Notes: generated by a model not told the origin, from the sequence alone. DNA of 64,000 bases from an uncultured Chryseobacterium sp. (GCA_913778085.1 CAJYXJ010000015.1:1-64000); one strand, 5' to 3'. Shown: positions 39,170-47,864, counted from the stretch's first letter. Made by a program: numbers and translations.

Positions 39170-39177
39170 CAAAATTA
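39170..39177 (-). promoter_or_regulatory. -7 element TAATTTTG of the helicase gene
   Basis: Perfect TAnnTTTG ending 6 nt before the ATG at 39163, a third case of a promoter abutting the start codon. Confidence 0.5.
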
Positions 39178-39244
39178 CGGAAATGAATCCTAAAAACCTT
39201 ACCTTGGCACAAGTTTTGAAAATTTTGAACCAGATTATTTTATT

Positions 39245-39685
39245 ATGTTAAAAACGATTCCGTGCCTTTCCGCTGTTCTCCTGGGTTTTGCTTTATTTTC
39301 TTCCTGCGGCTCTGCAAAAGAGGTGGATGCCAATCTGCCGAAAGACATTTCGGAACGGCCGAAGGATGAAAGCAGCCAAAAATATGAACAGGCACAGCTG
39401 GATCAATTGAGAGCCTCCATCGAATCGGAAGTTACCAAAGAAAAATGCACCAGCACCAGTGAATGGGCCTTTGCACCGATGGGAGCCAAAGCATGCGGCG
39501 GTCCTCAGCTTTATATTGCATACCCTAAGAAAATGCAAACTAATATTCTGGCAAGGATTAATGATTATACGGAAAAGGTTAAAGCGTTTAACCAAAAGTA
39601 TGGTGTCATTTCCGACTGTATGATGGTGAATGAACCTACCGGAATCAAATGCATCAACGGAAAAGCAGAACTGATCAACCCGTAA
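39245..39685 (+). CDS. Hypothetical lipoprotein
   Basis: A 146-residue protein with signal peptide ending FSSC21. Mature part has five Cys, including KEKCTST, AKACGGP and SDCMMVN, which may form disulfides in the periplasm. Similar proteins occur in Chryseobacterium from memory, but no function is known. Confidence 0.75.
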   Translation: MLKTIPCLSAVLLGFALFSSCGSAKEVDANLPKDISERPKDESSQKYEQAQLDQLRASIESEVTKEKCTSTSEWAFAPMGAKACGGPQLYIAYPKKMQTNILARINDYTEKVKAFNQKYGVISDCMMVNEPTGIKCINGKAELINP

Positions 39686-39729
39686 CACATTATTATATAT
39701 AAAATTCCTACAGGATTTTTTCGCTAAGG

Positions 39730-39767
39730 AAAAAAAGCATTGCCGAATAGAGCAATGCTTTTTTTAT
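39730..39767 (+). terminator. Terminator
   Basis: Stem AAAAAGCATTG/CAATGCTTTTT with T run after the lipoprotein gene. Confidence 0.85.
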
Positions 39768-39841
39768 CTCAATAGTCAATTTCTGCGAGTGAATGGTGAA
39801 TCTGCTGACAGAGCAAAATTGACGATTCATTATCCACATTT

Positions 39842-40136
39842 ACCGTCAATATTAAGTTTTAAGCTGCCGAAAGTTATCGTTAACCTTCACCTTGATTTGT
39901 TCCAGAGGAGCAATATCTGTGTAGTATAAATATATAAACCAAGACTAGAACTCCGTAGGAGTTCTATCTTCTGCAGTATTACAGATAGCACACCTACGGC
40001 GTGCCGATACCTATTGTATTCGATTTTCGGCTACACAGATCATATTCCTATAGAATATTTTTTATTAGTGGTCAAACCTAATATTAAAAGGAAATTCACT
40101 TATGAAGCAAAATTCACCATTCCCTGTTCATATTTG
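39842..40136. repeat. Palindrome-rich intergenic repeat, copy 1
   Basis: First of two direct copies of a ~295-bp unit beginning CCGTCAATATT. Inside are short self-complementary elements: AGAACTCCGTAGGAGTTCT, GCACACCTACGGCGTGC and ATATTCCTATAGAATAT, separated by ATCTGTGTAGTATAAATATA and similar spacers. Transcribed, either strand would form a row of small hairpins. No protein-coding logic. Confidence 0.8.
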
Positions 40137-40390
40137 CCGTCAATATTTAAATTTCAATCTGTAGAAAATTACCGTTAACCGCCACATTCATTTGCTCCGG
40201 AGGAGCAATATCTGTGTAGTATAAATATATAAACCAAGACCAGAAATCCGTAGGAGTTCTATCTTCTACAGTACTACAGATAGCACACCTACGGTGTGCT
40301 GATACATATTGTATTCGATTTTCGACTACACAGATCATATTCCTATGGAATATTTTTTATTAGTGGTCAAACCTAATATTAAAAGGAATT
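40137..40390. repeat. Palindrome-rich intergenic repeat, copy 2
   Basis: Second copy, starting GCCGTCAATATT, about 90% identical to copy 1 by eye over the core (40190-40385). Several differences are in one arm of a palindrome (AGAAATCCGTAGGAGTTCT, GCACACCTACGGTGTGC). A 63-codon leftward frame across it is probably spurious. Confidence 0.8.
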
Positions 40391-40600
40391 CACTTGCGAA
40401 GCAAAATTCACAATCAATTTTTGTCAATTGTCAATTCCTGCGGGTCAATTTGCTTCGCTTGTCAATATTTTATATTCTTTTTTAATTAATAATCCAATGA
40501 AGCAGCAAAAATCTCTCATTCACTCTTTATATGTCAATTCAACCTTTGCAAATTAATAGCCAATTCATTATATTAAAATTCACTTGCAAAGCAAAAATCA
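40391..40600. repeat. TTGCTTCGC-family repeat fragments
   Basis: Scattered GCGAAGCAAAATTCAC, GTCAATTTGCTTCGCTTGTCAATA and ATTCACTTGCAAAGCAAAA pieces in both orientations, as at 32098-32187 and 39770-39841. No gene. Confidence 0.55.
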
Positions 40601-41140
40601 CTATTCACCATTCATCGCCTTAACGTTTTCCTTATACCAGGAAGAATATTTTACATAATTGTCTGCAATCCTGTTCACTTCTCCTTCCAGCAATTGGGAA
40701 TTGATGTCCTTGATCTTTCTCGCCGGGACCCCGCCCCAGACTTCTCCGGATTTGATGTGCGTTCCCTGGGTTACGACGGAGCCGGCGCCTACAATTGAGT
40801 TTTCTTCCACCAGGCAGTCATCCATGACAATAGAACCCATCCCGATCAAAACATTGTCCCTGATGGTACAGCCGTGAACAATCGCATTATGGCCGATGGA
40901 AACATTATTCCCGATATTCAGCGGGTGCTTCTGATAGGTACAGTGCAACATGGCGTTATCCTGAACATTTACTTTGTTTCCCATTTTGATGTAATGCACA
41001 TCACCGCGGATCACGGCATTGTACCAGATGCTGCAGTCGCTTCCCATGGTAACGTCCCCGATAATCGTGGCGGTTTCCGCTAAAAATGTATTATCCCCAA
41101 TCTGTGGCGATTTTCCTAAAAGTTCTTTGATCAGTGCCAT
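40601..41140 (-). CDS. Gamma carbonic anhydrase family hexapeptide-repeat protein
   Basis: A 179-residue left-handed beta-helix protein. Hexapeptide repeats run from about residue 15 to 150 (IGDVTMG, VNVQDNAMLHCT, IGNNVSIGHNAIVHGC). The three His that bind the metal in gamma carbonic anhydrases are present (MLHCT, IGHNAIVHGC). Related YrdA/PaaY proteins vary in activity. ATG 41140 is chosen; the 19 codons upstream lack homology and run into the divergent nfu region. Confidence 0.88.
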   Translation of the reverse strand: MALIKELLGKSPQIGDNTFLAETATIIGDVTMGSDCSIWYNAVIRGDVHYIKMGNKVNVQDNAMLHCTYQKHPLNIGNNVSIGHNAIVHGCTIRDNVLIGMGSIVMDDCLVEENSIVGAGSVVTQGTHIKSGEVWGGVPARKIKDINSQLLEGEVNRIADNYVKYSSWYKENVKAMNGE

Positions 41141-41273
41141 ATGTTTAATTTGAAAATTCGATAATGTATTTATTTGAAATTGGTTTTCGAGGATCAATTC
41201 GGCTTTCGACTTTTAAATGATGCCGATAGCAAAAATCTAACTTCCGATGCCTGCCTTCTAATTTCTAATTGCG

Positions 41274-41281
41274 TATTTTTG
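41274..41281 (+). promoter_or_regulatory. -7 element TATTTTTG of nfu operon
   Basis: Perfect TAnnTTTG, 21 nt before ATG 41303, supporting that start over an upstream in-frame ATG at 41174. Confidence 0.5.
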
Positions 41282-41302
41282 TATCTCAAATTTAAAGAAA
41301 AA

Positions 41303-42181
41303 ATGCGTACTATACTTATAGAGCCTACTGAAAACCCGAAAGTGATGAAATTTGTGGCTGATTATAACCTGATTCCGGGATCTTTGGAGCTCGACAGAAA
41401 TTCAGATATTTCAGAAATTCCCCTGGCCCAGGAGCTTTTTAATTATCCTTTCGTTGAAAAGATATTTATTACCGCCAATTTTGTAGCCGTGGCCAAACAG
41501 GATACGGTAGAATGGGAACATGTGGCGGAAAGCCTGAAAAACGTTATTGAAGACGAATTGCTGGCCAACCCGAGAATCTATCTTCAGAAGAAAAAAGAGC
41601 TGTACCAGATTTACGCCGAAATGACGCCAAACCCGAATGTAATGAAGTTTGTCTCGAATAAATTACTGCTTGAAGGTTTTGTAGAAGTAAAATCAAGAGA
41701 AGGAGCCGAAGGCGTTCCATTGGCGCAGGCGGTCTTCAAAGAATTTGATTTTGCCAAGGAAGTTTTCATTTCGGATAATTTCGTGGCCGTAACCAGAGAT
41801 AACTCTGTAGAGTGGCATGAAGTGATGATGGCCGTTCGTGCACTGATCGCAGAATACCTGCAGAATGGTGGCGAAATTTCCAATATTGAAGCCCAGAAGC
41901 ATGAAAATCCGGTGGAGAAGATCATCAACAGGGATTATACGGACGACGAACAGAAAATTTCCGATATCTTAAATGAATATGTAGCCCCGGCAGTAGAGAA
42001 CGACGGCGGGAAAATTTCCTTAATGGAATACGACCAGGAAAGCAAAACGGCCAGGATGCTCTTGCAGGGCGCCTGCTCGGGATGTCCAAGTTCTACAGCT
42101 ACCCTTAAAAACGGAATCGAAAACATCTTAAAACAATTCGTTCCGGATCTGGTGGAAAGAGTGGAAGCCGTAAACGGATAA
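41303..42181 (+). CDS. Nfu/NifU-type Fe-S scaffold with duplicated N-terminal domain
   Basis: A 292-residue protein. Two tandem Nfu N-terminal domains share the pattern TENPKVMKFVADYNLIPG (7-24) and TPNPNVMKFVSNKLLLEG (~107-124), each followed by a FxxxVFISxNFVAV segment. The C-terminal NifU domain carries the CxxC cluster ligand GACSGCPSS. It delivers Fe-S clusters to apoproteins in the cytosol. Downstream lie the AAA/TOPRIM pair and hemH. Confidence 0.93.
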   Translation: MRTILIEPTENPKVMKFVADYNLIPGSLELDRNSDISEIPLAQELFNYPFVEKIFITANFVAVAKQDTVEWEHVAESLKNVIEDELLANPRIYLQKKKELYQIYAEMTPNPNVMKFVSNKLLLEGFVEVKSREGAEGVPLAQAVFKEFDFAKEVFISDNFVAVTRDNSVEWHEVMMAVRALIAEYLQNGGEISNIEAQKHENPVEKIINRDYTDDEQKISDILNEYVAPAVENDGGKISLMEYDQESKTARMLLQGACSGCPSSTATLKNGIENILKQFVPDLVERVEAVNG

Positions 42182-42209
42182 AATATTTTTATGATATAAA
42201 AACCTTAAA

Positions 42210-43280
42210 ATGAAAATACGAAGTATAAAACTGCAAAACTATAAAAAATTTGTAAGCGAAAAAATTATCAATTTTACAAATACAGATGGAGAAATTAATG
42301 AAAAGACATTACTAATTGGTGACAATGGAAGTGGAAAAACCTCTATCTTACAAGCAATAGTTAGTTTAATCGCTTCTGCTACAAGACTAAATTTTTATCC
42401 AAGTCGACTAGATTGGTCTGGTTATGATTATAGGTTTATACAAAACGGCAATATGCCCATAAAGATAGAGATTGAAGTTGAATTTTCTGAAAATGAAATC
42501 AAATCTACCCAAAAATATTTAAAAAATCTAAACGATAAAGGGTATAAACTGAGAGAAACTATTAGCAATAGTAATAAAGTTAAATTAAGTTTAAATTATA
42601 ATAAAGACAGACTATTTATAATAAATGGCGGATTAAATGATTTAAAAAAATTTAACGGTTATCAATATGCTAAAATGCTATCATCATATGTTAAGAATAA
42701 AACACAACTTTTTGAAAATGTTGGTAACATTTACTGGTATAATGAACAGAGAAATGCTGAAAATTTATCTTTTCTACTAGATGACAGCAAAATCAATCAA
42801 TTGGATTCTATTAGGAATTATTTATCAAGTTCGTACTCATTTCATATAAGTTTAAAAAATGGTGCTAGAAGATTATCAGAAGGAGAATTTGATTTTTATG
42901 CTAAATTATCGCAATTGTACACTCAAGTTTTTCCAGATCGCAAGTTCGTTGGGCCTGCACCAAATTTTGATGTATATGAGAAAGCAAAAACGCCCGATTT
43001 TTTTCTAAATGATGGTAAAAATAATTATGAGTTAGCAGGCATGTCGGCGGGAGAAAGGGCGATTTTTCCAATCTTAATGGATTTTGCACGTTGGAATATT
43101 AATAACTCCATTATTATAATTGATGAAATTGAATTACACCTTCATCCACCATTGCAACAACAATTAATAAGAGTTTTATCAAAGTTGGGTGATAATAATC
43201 AATTTATTTTCACTTCCCATTCAGATTCTGTTTTTAATATGTTCGAATCATCTGAAATAATAAGGTTAGAAAATGAGTAA
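42210..43280 (+). CDS. AAA/ABC-type ATPase of a PARIS-like (AriA) defence pair
   Basis: A 356-residue SMC/OLD-type ATPase. Walker A is GDNGSGKT (37-44), the ABC signature is AGMSAGER (276-283), Walker B IIIIDEIELHLHP (301-313), and the H-loop TSHSD has His337. The middle (60-270) is a helical insert. A following gene encodes a separate DUF4435/TOPRIM protein; this split ATPase + TOPRIM layout is that of PARIS (AriA-AriB), in which the ATPase senses phage proteins. Both genes are very AT-rich: sample lines I counted have 20-27% GC against 50% in hemH. It starts 28 nt after nfu and overlaps the next gene by 8 nt. PARIS assignment is inference; a shorter AriA than the typical ~450 residues is a difference. 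Confidence 0.75.
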   Translation: MKIRSIKLQNYKKFVSEKIINFTNTDGEINEKTLLIGDNGSGKTSILQAIVSLIASATRLNFYPSRLDWSGYDYRFIQNGNMPIKIEIEVEFSENEIKSTQKYLKNLNDKGYKLRETISNSNKVKLSLNYNKDRLFIINGGLNDLKKFNGYQYAKMLSSYVKNKTQLFENVGNIYWYNEQRNAENLSFLLDDSKINQLDSIRNYLSSSYSFHISLKNGARRLSEGEFDFYAKLSQLYTQVFPDRKFVGPAPNFDVYEKAKTPDFFLNDGKNNYELAGMSAGERAIFPILMDFARWNINNSIIIIDEIELHLHPPLQQQLIRVLSKLGDNNQFIFTSHSDSVFNMFESSEIIRLENE

Positions 43281-44139
43281 AACAATAAAAATATATTGCG
43301 AAGGCACTAACTCTAGTTTTGACTGTAAAATTTTAAATTTAATTATATCAGATATAATAGGAAAAATCTTACTTCAACCAATCGGTAGTAAAAAAGGGGC
43401 AGGACCTATAATTAATTATGATTTTCCTATACCAAGTATAGTAAAACCAGACTTTTTCTTTTTCTTTAGAGATAGAGATTTTGATTTAGCCGTACCTAAT
43501 AATGAAGAACTGACTATTCAAGATAATAAAGATTCATTTCAAAATGTAATTGGGCAGCGTTGTCTTTCTTATAGATGTACAATTGAAAATTATCTTTTTG
43601 ATGAAAAAATTTTATTTGAGTTTCTAAAGAAGAAAAATCTTCTACTAGAAAATAGTATTGGATCAGAAACAGATGTTAAAAATAAAATGATTAAGGCAGC
43701 TAAAAACATTAAATATTATCAAGCAATTCGTCATACCTTAGGAGTGCTAAGAACAAATTTAGATTTAGGAACTTCATTTTTAAACAAAAATAAAAGTAGC
43801 GGTGACTTACCAAATGATTTAACATTAGAATATTGTAAAAACAAAGCATTAGAAAAGATTAAAAACATCAAAGATGAAACTAAAAAATGGGATAATTTTG
43901 AAATAGAACTACAAAAATTCTTAATGATTTTTAATGAGACTATATTTTACAATAATCTGGAATTTCTAACATGGTTTCAAGGTAAAGACTTTGCTACAGC
44001 TTTACAAAGAGAATTACAAAATTTTTCAAAAAGAGATTTAAATGAGTTTTACCAATTTTCTCTAGATCAATTTAACTATTCGAAATTTGCAGATTTAGTT
44101 CAGCTTAAAAATCTAATACAAGAGAAAATAAATGAATAG
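43273..44139 (+). CDS. DUF4435/TOPRIM-like effector of the PARIS-like pair
   Basis: A 288-residue protein with TOPRIM landmarks: IYCEG (Glu10), FFFFFRDRDFD (Asp67, Asp69 and Asp71) and RCTIENYLF (101-109), the IENYL motif typical of DUF4435. In PARIS the DUF4435 partner AriB is a nuclease released on phage sensing that cuts tRNA; here the same role is inferred. The C-terminal half is helical and unrecognised. It overlaps the ATPase by 8 nt (ATGAGTAA) and hemH by 8 nt (ATGAATAG), so the three genes are translationally linked. Strongly AT-rich, suggesting acquisition by transfer. Confidence 0.75.
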   Translation: MSKTIKIYCEGTNSSFDCKILNLIISDIIGKILLQPIGSKKGAGPIINYDFPIPSIVKPDFFFFFRDRDFDLAVPNNEELTIQDNKDSFQNVIGQRCLSYRCTIENYLFDEKILFEFLKKKNLLLENSIGSETDVKNKMIKAAKNIKYYQAIRHTLGVLRTNLDLGTSFLNKNKSSGDLPNDLTLEYCKNKALEKIKNIKDETKKWDNFEIELQKFLMIFNETIFYNNLEFLTWFQGKDFATALQRELQNFSKRDLNEFYQFSLDQFNYSKFADLVQLKNLIQEKINE

Positions 44140-45157
44140 AGGAATTTTATTAGTCAACCTGGGATCACCACGGTCAACGGCAGTAGAGGATGTAAAAGAA
44201 TATCTGGATGAGTTCCTCATGGATGAGCGGGTTATCGATTACCGCTGGTTCTTCCGTGCCCTGCTGGTACAGGGAATTATTTTAAAAACAAGGCCTAAGA
44301 AATCAGCCGAAGCCTATAAAACCGTATGGACGGATGAAGGTTCGCCTTTGATTGTGATCACCGAAAAAATCCGGCAAAAACTTCAAAAGGTGGTAGACGT
44401 TCCGGTGGAGATCGGAATGAGGTATGCCCAGCCCAGTATTGAAGCGGGAATTCAGAAGCTGGTGGATCAGGGTGTTTCGGAAATCGTTCTTTTTCCGTTG
44501 TATCCGCAGTATGCCATGAGTACAACAGAGACCGTTATTGAAAAAGCGGAGGAAGTAAGGAAAGAAAAGTTCCAAAAAGTAAAGATCAATTACATCCAGC
44601 CTTTCTACGACCGGGATATTTACATCAATTGTCTTGCGGAAAGCATAAAGGAAAAGCTTCCTGAAAACTTTGACGCTCTGCAGTTTTCTTATCACGGAGT
44701 TCCGGAAAGGCATATCTATAAAACCGATCCCACAAAAACCTGTAATCTGAACGACTGCTGTTCAAGAGAGAGCAATCCGAGCCATAAATTCTGTTACCGT
44801 CACCAATGTTTTACCACAACCAATAAGGTAATTGAAAAACTTGATATTCCGAAAGAGAAAACCATCGTATCTTTTCAGTCAAGGTTAGGTAAAGATAAAT
44901 GGATCGAACCTTATACCGATGAGACTTTGGAAACCATACCCGGAAAAGGAGTAAAAAACCTGGCTATTGTCTGTCCGGCTTTCGTATCGGACTGCCTGGA
45001 AACACTGGAAGAGATTTCCGTGGAAGGAAAACATCAGTTTACCCATGCCGGCGGAGAAAGCTTTCATTATATTCCGTGCCTGAACGATGAAGACCGCTGG
45101 ATCGAAGTGGTCAAAATCCTGTGTGAAGAAAAACTTCATGAATTTTATTTGGTATAA
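44132..45157 (+). CDS. hemH: Ferrochelatase with internal cysteine cluster
   Basis: A 341-residue enzyme that inserts Fe2+ into protoporphyrin IX. LLVNLGSPRS opens the protein; the catalytic His188 is in QFSYHGVPERH and the acidic pair follows in PAFVSDCLETLEEI. An insert carries five cysteines, C204, C209, C210, C221 and C226 (KTCNLNDCC ... FCYRHQC), resembling ferrochelatases with an internal [2Fe-2S] cluster. The start codon overlaps the end of the TOPRIM gene by 8 nt. Membrane-associated in the cytosol. Confidence 0.95.
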   Translation: MNRGILLVNLGSPRSTAVEDVKEYLDEFLMDERVIDYRWFFRALLVQGIILKTRPKKSAEAYKTVWTDEGSPLIVITEKIRQKLQKVVDVPVEIGMRYAQPSIEAGIQKLVDQGVSEIVLFPLYPQYAMSTTETVIEKAEEVRKEKFQKVKINYIQPFYDRDIYINCLAESIKEKLPENFDALQFSYHGVPERHIYKTDPTKTCNLNDCCSRESNPSHKFCYRHQCFTTTNKVIEKLDIPKEKTIVSFQSRLGKDKWIEPYTDETLETIPGKGVKNLAIVCPAFVSDCLETLEEISVEGKHQFTHAGGESFHYIPCLNDEDRWIEVVKILCEEKLHEFYLV

Positions 45158-45170
45158 AATTTTTGAATCC

Positions 45171-45221
45171 CCATAAATAATAAGACCACAGGAAATTTTC
45201 CTGTGGTCTTATTATTTATGG
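45171..45221. terminator. Very long bidirectional terminator
   Basis: A near-perfect ~25-bp inverted repeat, core AAGACCACAGG/CCTGTGGTCTT, between convergent hemH and the M4 peptidase gene. Confidence 0.9.
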
Positions 45222-45229
45222 TTTAGATA

Positions 45230-47182
45230 TTACTTTTTAATTAAATTTCCTGCTTTCTGTCCGTTTACGGTCACGATGTAAATTCCGGGAAGTATATTGC
45301 CCGGAAGACTGATCTCCAGCCTGTTTATACCATCTGTTGTTTTAACCTTTTCTGAAATTTCTCTTTTCCCGGTCAGGCTCATCAGCTCCACTACGCCATT
45401 TCCTTTCTTGCCTTCGAATGAAACAGTAAACTGATCTGTAGCCGGATTCGGGCTTATGGTATAAAGCAATGCATCCGGAGCTGCCATTTTTCCGGCAGAT
45501 GAGGTTCCACCTCCCACGCCTACGGCGTTCCATGCATTTGCGACTTGGGTAACTTCAGCACCTCCTGCGCCATACAGATCAGCTGCTGCCTGAAGAGAGT
45601 AGGTTCTGGCATTCATATACGTAGAAGAAGAAGTAAGATAGGTGGTCAGCGTTCGATATGCTATAGCTGCCGCTTTATCCAGCCCGATTCCCGTAACATT
45701 GTAGGCAAAACCTTTATCATTGGTTCCGCTTCCTCCGGTTACCAACAGATAATACCAGAAATTAAGTACCCCGGAATTGGTATGAACTCCACAATAATCA
45801 TTCGACTGGGTAGGACTTGAACATCCTGATGTTGTCGTTGCCTTCCAATAGGTTCCAAGGTAAGTATCCGGCTGTCCGTATGCATTCGGGTTTGCCATAT
45901 CCCGGATCACATAGCTGAAATCTTCCCCCAGTTTCCAGCTTGCCTGGTTAGGCCGTGCCCAGCGTTCTATGGAGTTTCCGAAAATATCCGAAAATCCTTC
46001 ATTAAGTGCGCCAGATTCTCTCTGATAAGCCAGATTGGCTGTTTTGGAGGTCATGCCGTGGGCAATTTCGTGGCCGCAAACATCCAAGGCTGTTAACGGT
46101 TTTCCACCGTTCGTAGAAGAGCTTCCGTCGCCATACGTCATCCGGGCCCCGTCCCAAAATGCATTAAAATAATTGGTAGAATAATGCACATAGGATTTTA
46201 TACTGAAATTATTATTGTCGATGCTCTTCCTTCCGAATTTGGTATACAGATAGTCCACAGTCATTTCCGCTCCCCAATGTGCATCGGTTGCATACTGGTC
46301 TTTATTGCTGTTGACGTTATTCCAATTATTATCTGCATCTGTAAAGTCTACGGCAGAAGAATAGTTTGTTCCTTTCTTTAAGTTGTAGGTTTCTATCGCA
46401 GTTCCGGCATTTCTTCCGGTTTCGCGCAGCCTGTAGCTTCCGTTGTAAGAATCCGCCGTGATGCTTCGGGTTCCGCTGTAAGCAGTAACGGCCGTTCCCG
46501 GAGTATTAACTTCATGGATGATGGCATCAACGCCCAATATTTTACCGTCTTTTGCATCTACAAAAACATATTGCCTGCTTAACGGTTTTTCAGCATAAAT
46601 GTCAAACTTATAAGCAAGCCTGAGATCATTCATTTTTTCATCGGCTGGATCTGAATAATAAACGACTTCCCCTTTGGGAGCAAAGCTTGCATTTTTATCA
46701 TCCGATTCTCTTTTGATGAAATCTTCTTCTTCCCTGTTCTGCCATTTGTAGGATTCGGCGCTTACAAAGACCAAAGCGCTCTGCAAAGCGATATGTTCGG
46801 AAATTTTCGGACTTTTCTCCAGGTTTTTTGGAGTTTTAACGATCCATTTCCCTGATTCTCCTACAATTTTACCGTCTTTGGTCTGCACAGCCATCATTCC
46901 GTATTCTACAGGAATATCATTAACAGTCTGTTGGAACCGGTAGGTTTCGTATCCCAGCTGGTCTTTTTCAAGTCCCAGATTCCGGCCCTGTGCTGAAGAA
47001 AGCCTTTGAGAAGTTTCATCATACAACACGGGACTTCCCTGGAAAACAGGCCGGTCTTTTTCAAACCTCATAAATTCCGCATGAAGGCCGTCCTTGGAAG
47101 AAACCAGTTTTGACGGGAGATTCTGTGCAAAAACGAATGAGGATACAGCAATGCTTGAGGCTAAAATAAATTTAATTCGCAT
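45230..47182 (-). CDS. M4 (thermolysin-type) metallopeptidase with T9SS tail
   Basis: A 650-residue secreted protease. Order: signal peptide (1-19), FTP-type propeptide (~60-225), catalytic domain with HEIAH (371-375) and third zinc ligand Glu395 in GALNEGFSDIFG, and a C-terminal type A T9SS sorting domain (ISPNPATDQFTV ... LPGIYIVTVNGQ) of ~75 residues. It is exported by Sec and then the type IX system. Probably an extracellular nutritional protease. Monocistronic. Confidence 0.95.
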   Translation of the reverse strand: MRIKFILASSIAVSSFVFAQNLPSKLVSSKDGLHAEFMRFEKDRPVFQGSPVLYDETSQRLSSAQGRNLGLEKDQLGYETYRFQQTVNDIPVEYGMMAVQTKDGKIVGESGKWIVKTPKNLEKSPKISEHIALQSALVFVSAESYKWQNREEEDFIKRESDDKNASFAPKGEVVYYSDPADEKMNDLRLAYKFDIYAEKPLSRQYVFVDAKDGKILGVDAIIHEVNTPGTAVTAYSGTRSITADSYNGSYRLRETGRNAGTAIETYNLKKGTNYSSAVDFTDADNNWNNVNSNKDQYATDAHWGAEMTVDYLYTKFGRKSIDNNNFSIKSYVHYSTNYFNAFWDGARMTYGDGSSSTNGGKPLTALDVCGHEIAHGMTSKTANLAYQRESGALNEGFSDIFGNSIERWARPNQASWKLGEDFSYVIRDMANPNAYGQPDTYLGTYWKATTTSGCSSPTQSNDYCGVHTNSGVLNFWYYLLVTGGSGTNDKGFAYNVTGIGLDKAAAIAYRTLTTYLTSSSTYMNARTYSLQAAADLYGAGGAEVTQVANAWNAVGVGGGTSSAGKMAAPDALLYTISPNPATDQFTVSFEGKKGNGVVELMSLTGKREISEKVKTTDGINRLEISLPGNILPGIYIVTVNGQKAGNLIKK

Positions 47183-47632
47183 AATAAGATGGATTGGTTT
47201 TTAAAATTAATTAACAAATTATTTACACTAAATTAATAATATAATTAATTAAAATTCAATCGAAAATATAAATTAATAGTAAAAACACAATTACAATATT
47301 ATATTCAAATACATTTCAAATGTAAAATTTTACACTAATAATAATTTTAAGTTAAAATATTTTATATAAAAACATCATTTGATAAATTATTTTTTCGATA
47401 TGTCTGGCATTGTAATTCAAAATATATTGAATTATTATCAGATCAGAAATTTATTAATATCAAAAAAAATATTTAAAAAAATCAAATACCCCCCATATAA
47501 AAACACTATATCTCATAAAAATATATTTTTTATAAAACAAACCCCTATAATTTTACAATAAAATTTTAAAATTTAAATATTTTTACTACCTTTACCCCAT
47601 CAAAACAAAATCATCAACCTTAAAAATTAAAA
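47183..47632. other. Extremely AT-rich intergenic region
   Basis: About 450 bp with only short frames, long A/T tracts and a TACCCCCCAT island near 47487. A degenerate -7 element TACCTTTA precedes the toxin-antitoxin pair at ~47587. No repeat recognised. Confidence 0.4.
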
Positions 47633-47863
47633 ATGATGAATGCAACTGCCGAAATTCTAAAAAGTAAAATTGAAAATTTCAATCCTGAAATGCTGGAAGC
47701 TTTTGCACAAATGATGGAAAGCTTTGAAGCAAAAGCACCAATGGCGGTTTCTCCGTTTCACCTAGACGAAATTTTATACCGGATCCAGTTTCATAATGAA
47801 AATCCTGCTACCAAACTGGATTTTTATGAAAATATAACGGAGCTGAAAAAATATTGTGCTTAG
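47633..47863 (+). CDS. Putative antitoxin of a ParE-type module
   Basis: A 76-residue acidic protein (starts MMNATAEILKSKI; ATG 47636 equally possible). It is helical and followed with a single-base gap by a ParE-like gene, the order antitoxin-toxin typical of RelBE/ParDE modules. The protein itself matches no family I can name with certainty. Confidence 0.65.
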   Translation: MMNATAEILKSKIENFNPEMLEAFAQMMESFEAKAPMAVSPFHLDEILYRIQFHNENPATKLDFYENITELKKYCA

Positions 47864-47864
47864 C

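Noticed and set aside
40147-40338. 63-codon leftward frame in the tandem repeat
   Set aside because: It follows the palindromic repeat, whose second copy lacks an equal frame of coding quality; likely spurious.
42210-44139. Gabija or Septu instead of PARIS
   Set aside because: GajA carries ATPase and TOPRIM in one chain with a UvrD helicase partner, and Septu pairs the ATPase with an HNH protein; here the ATPase and a DUF4435-type TOPRIM are separate.
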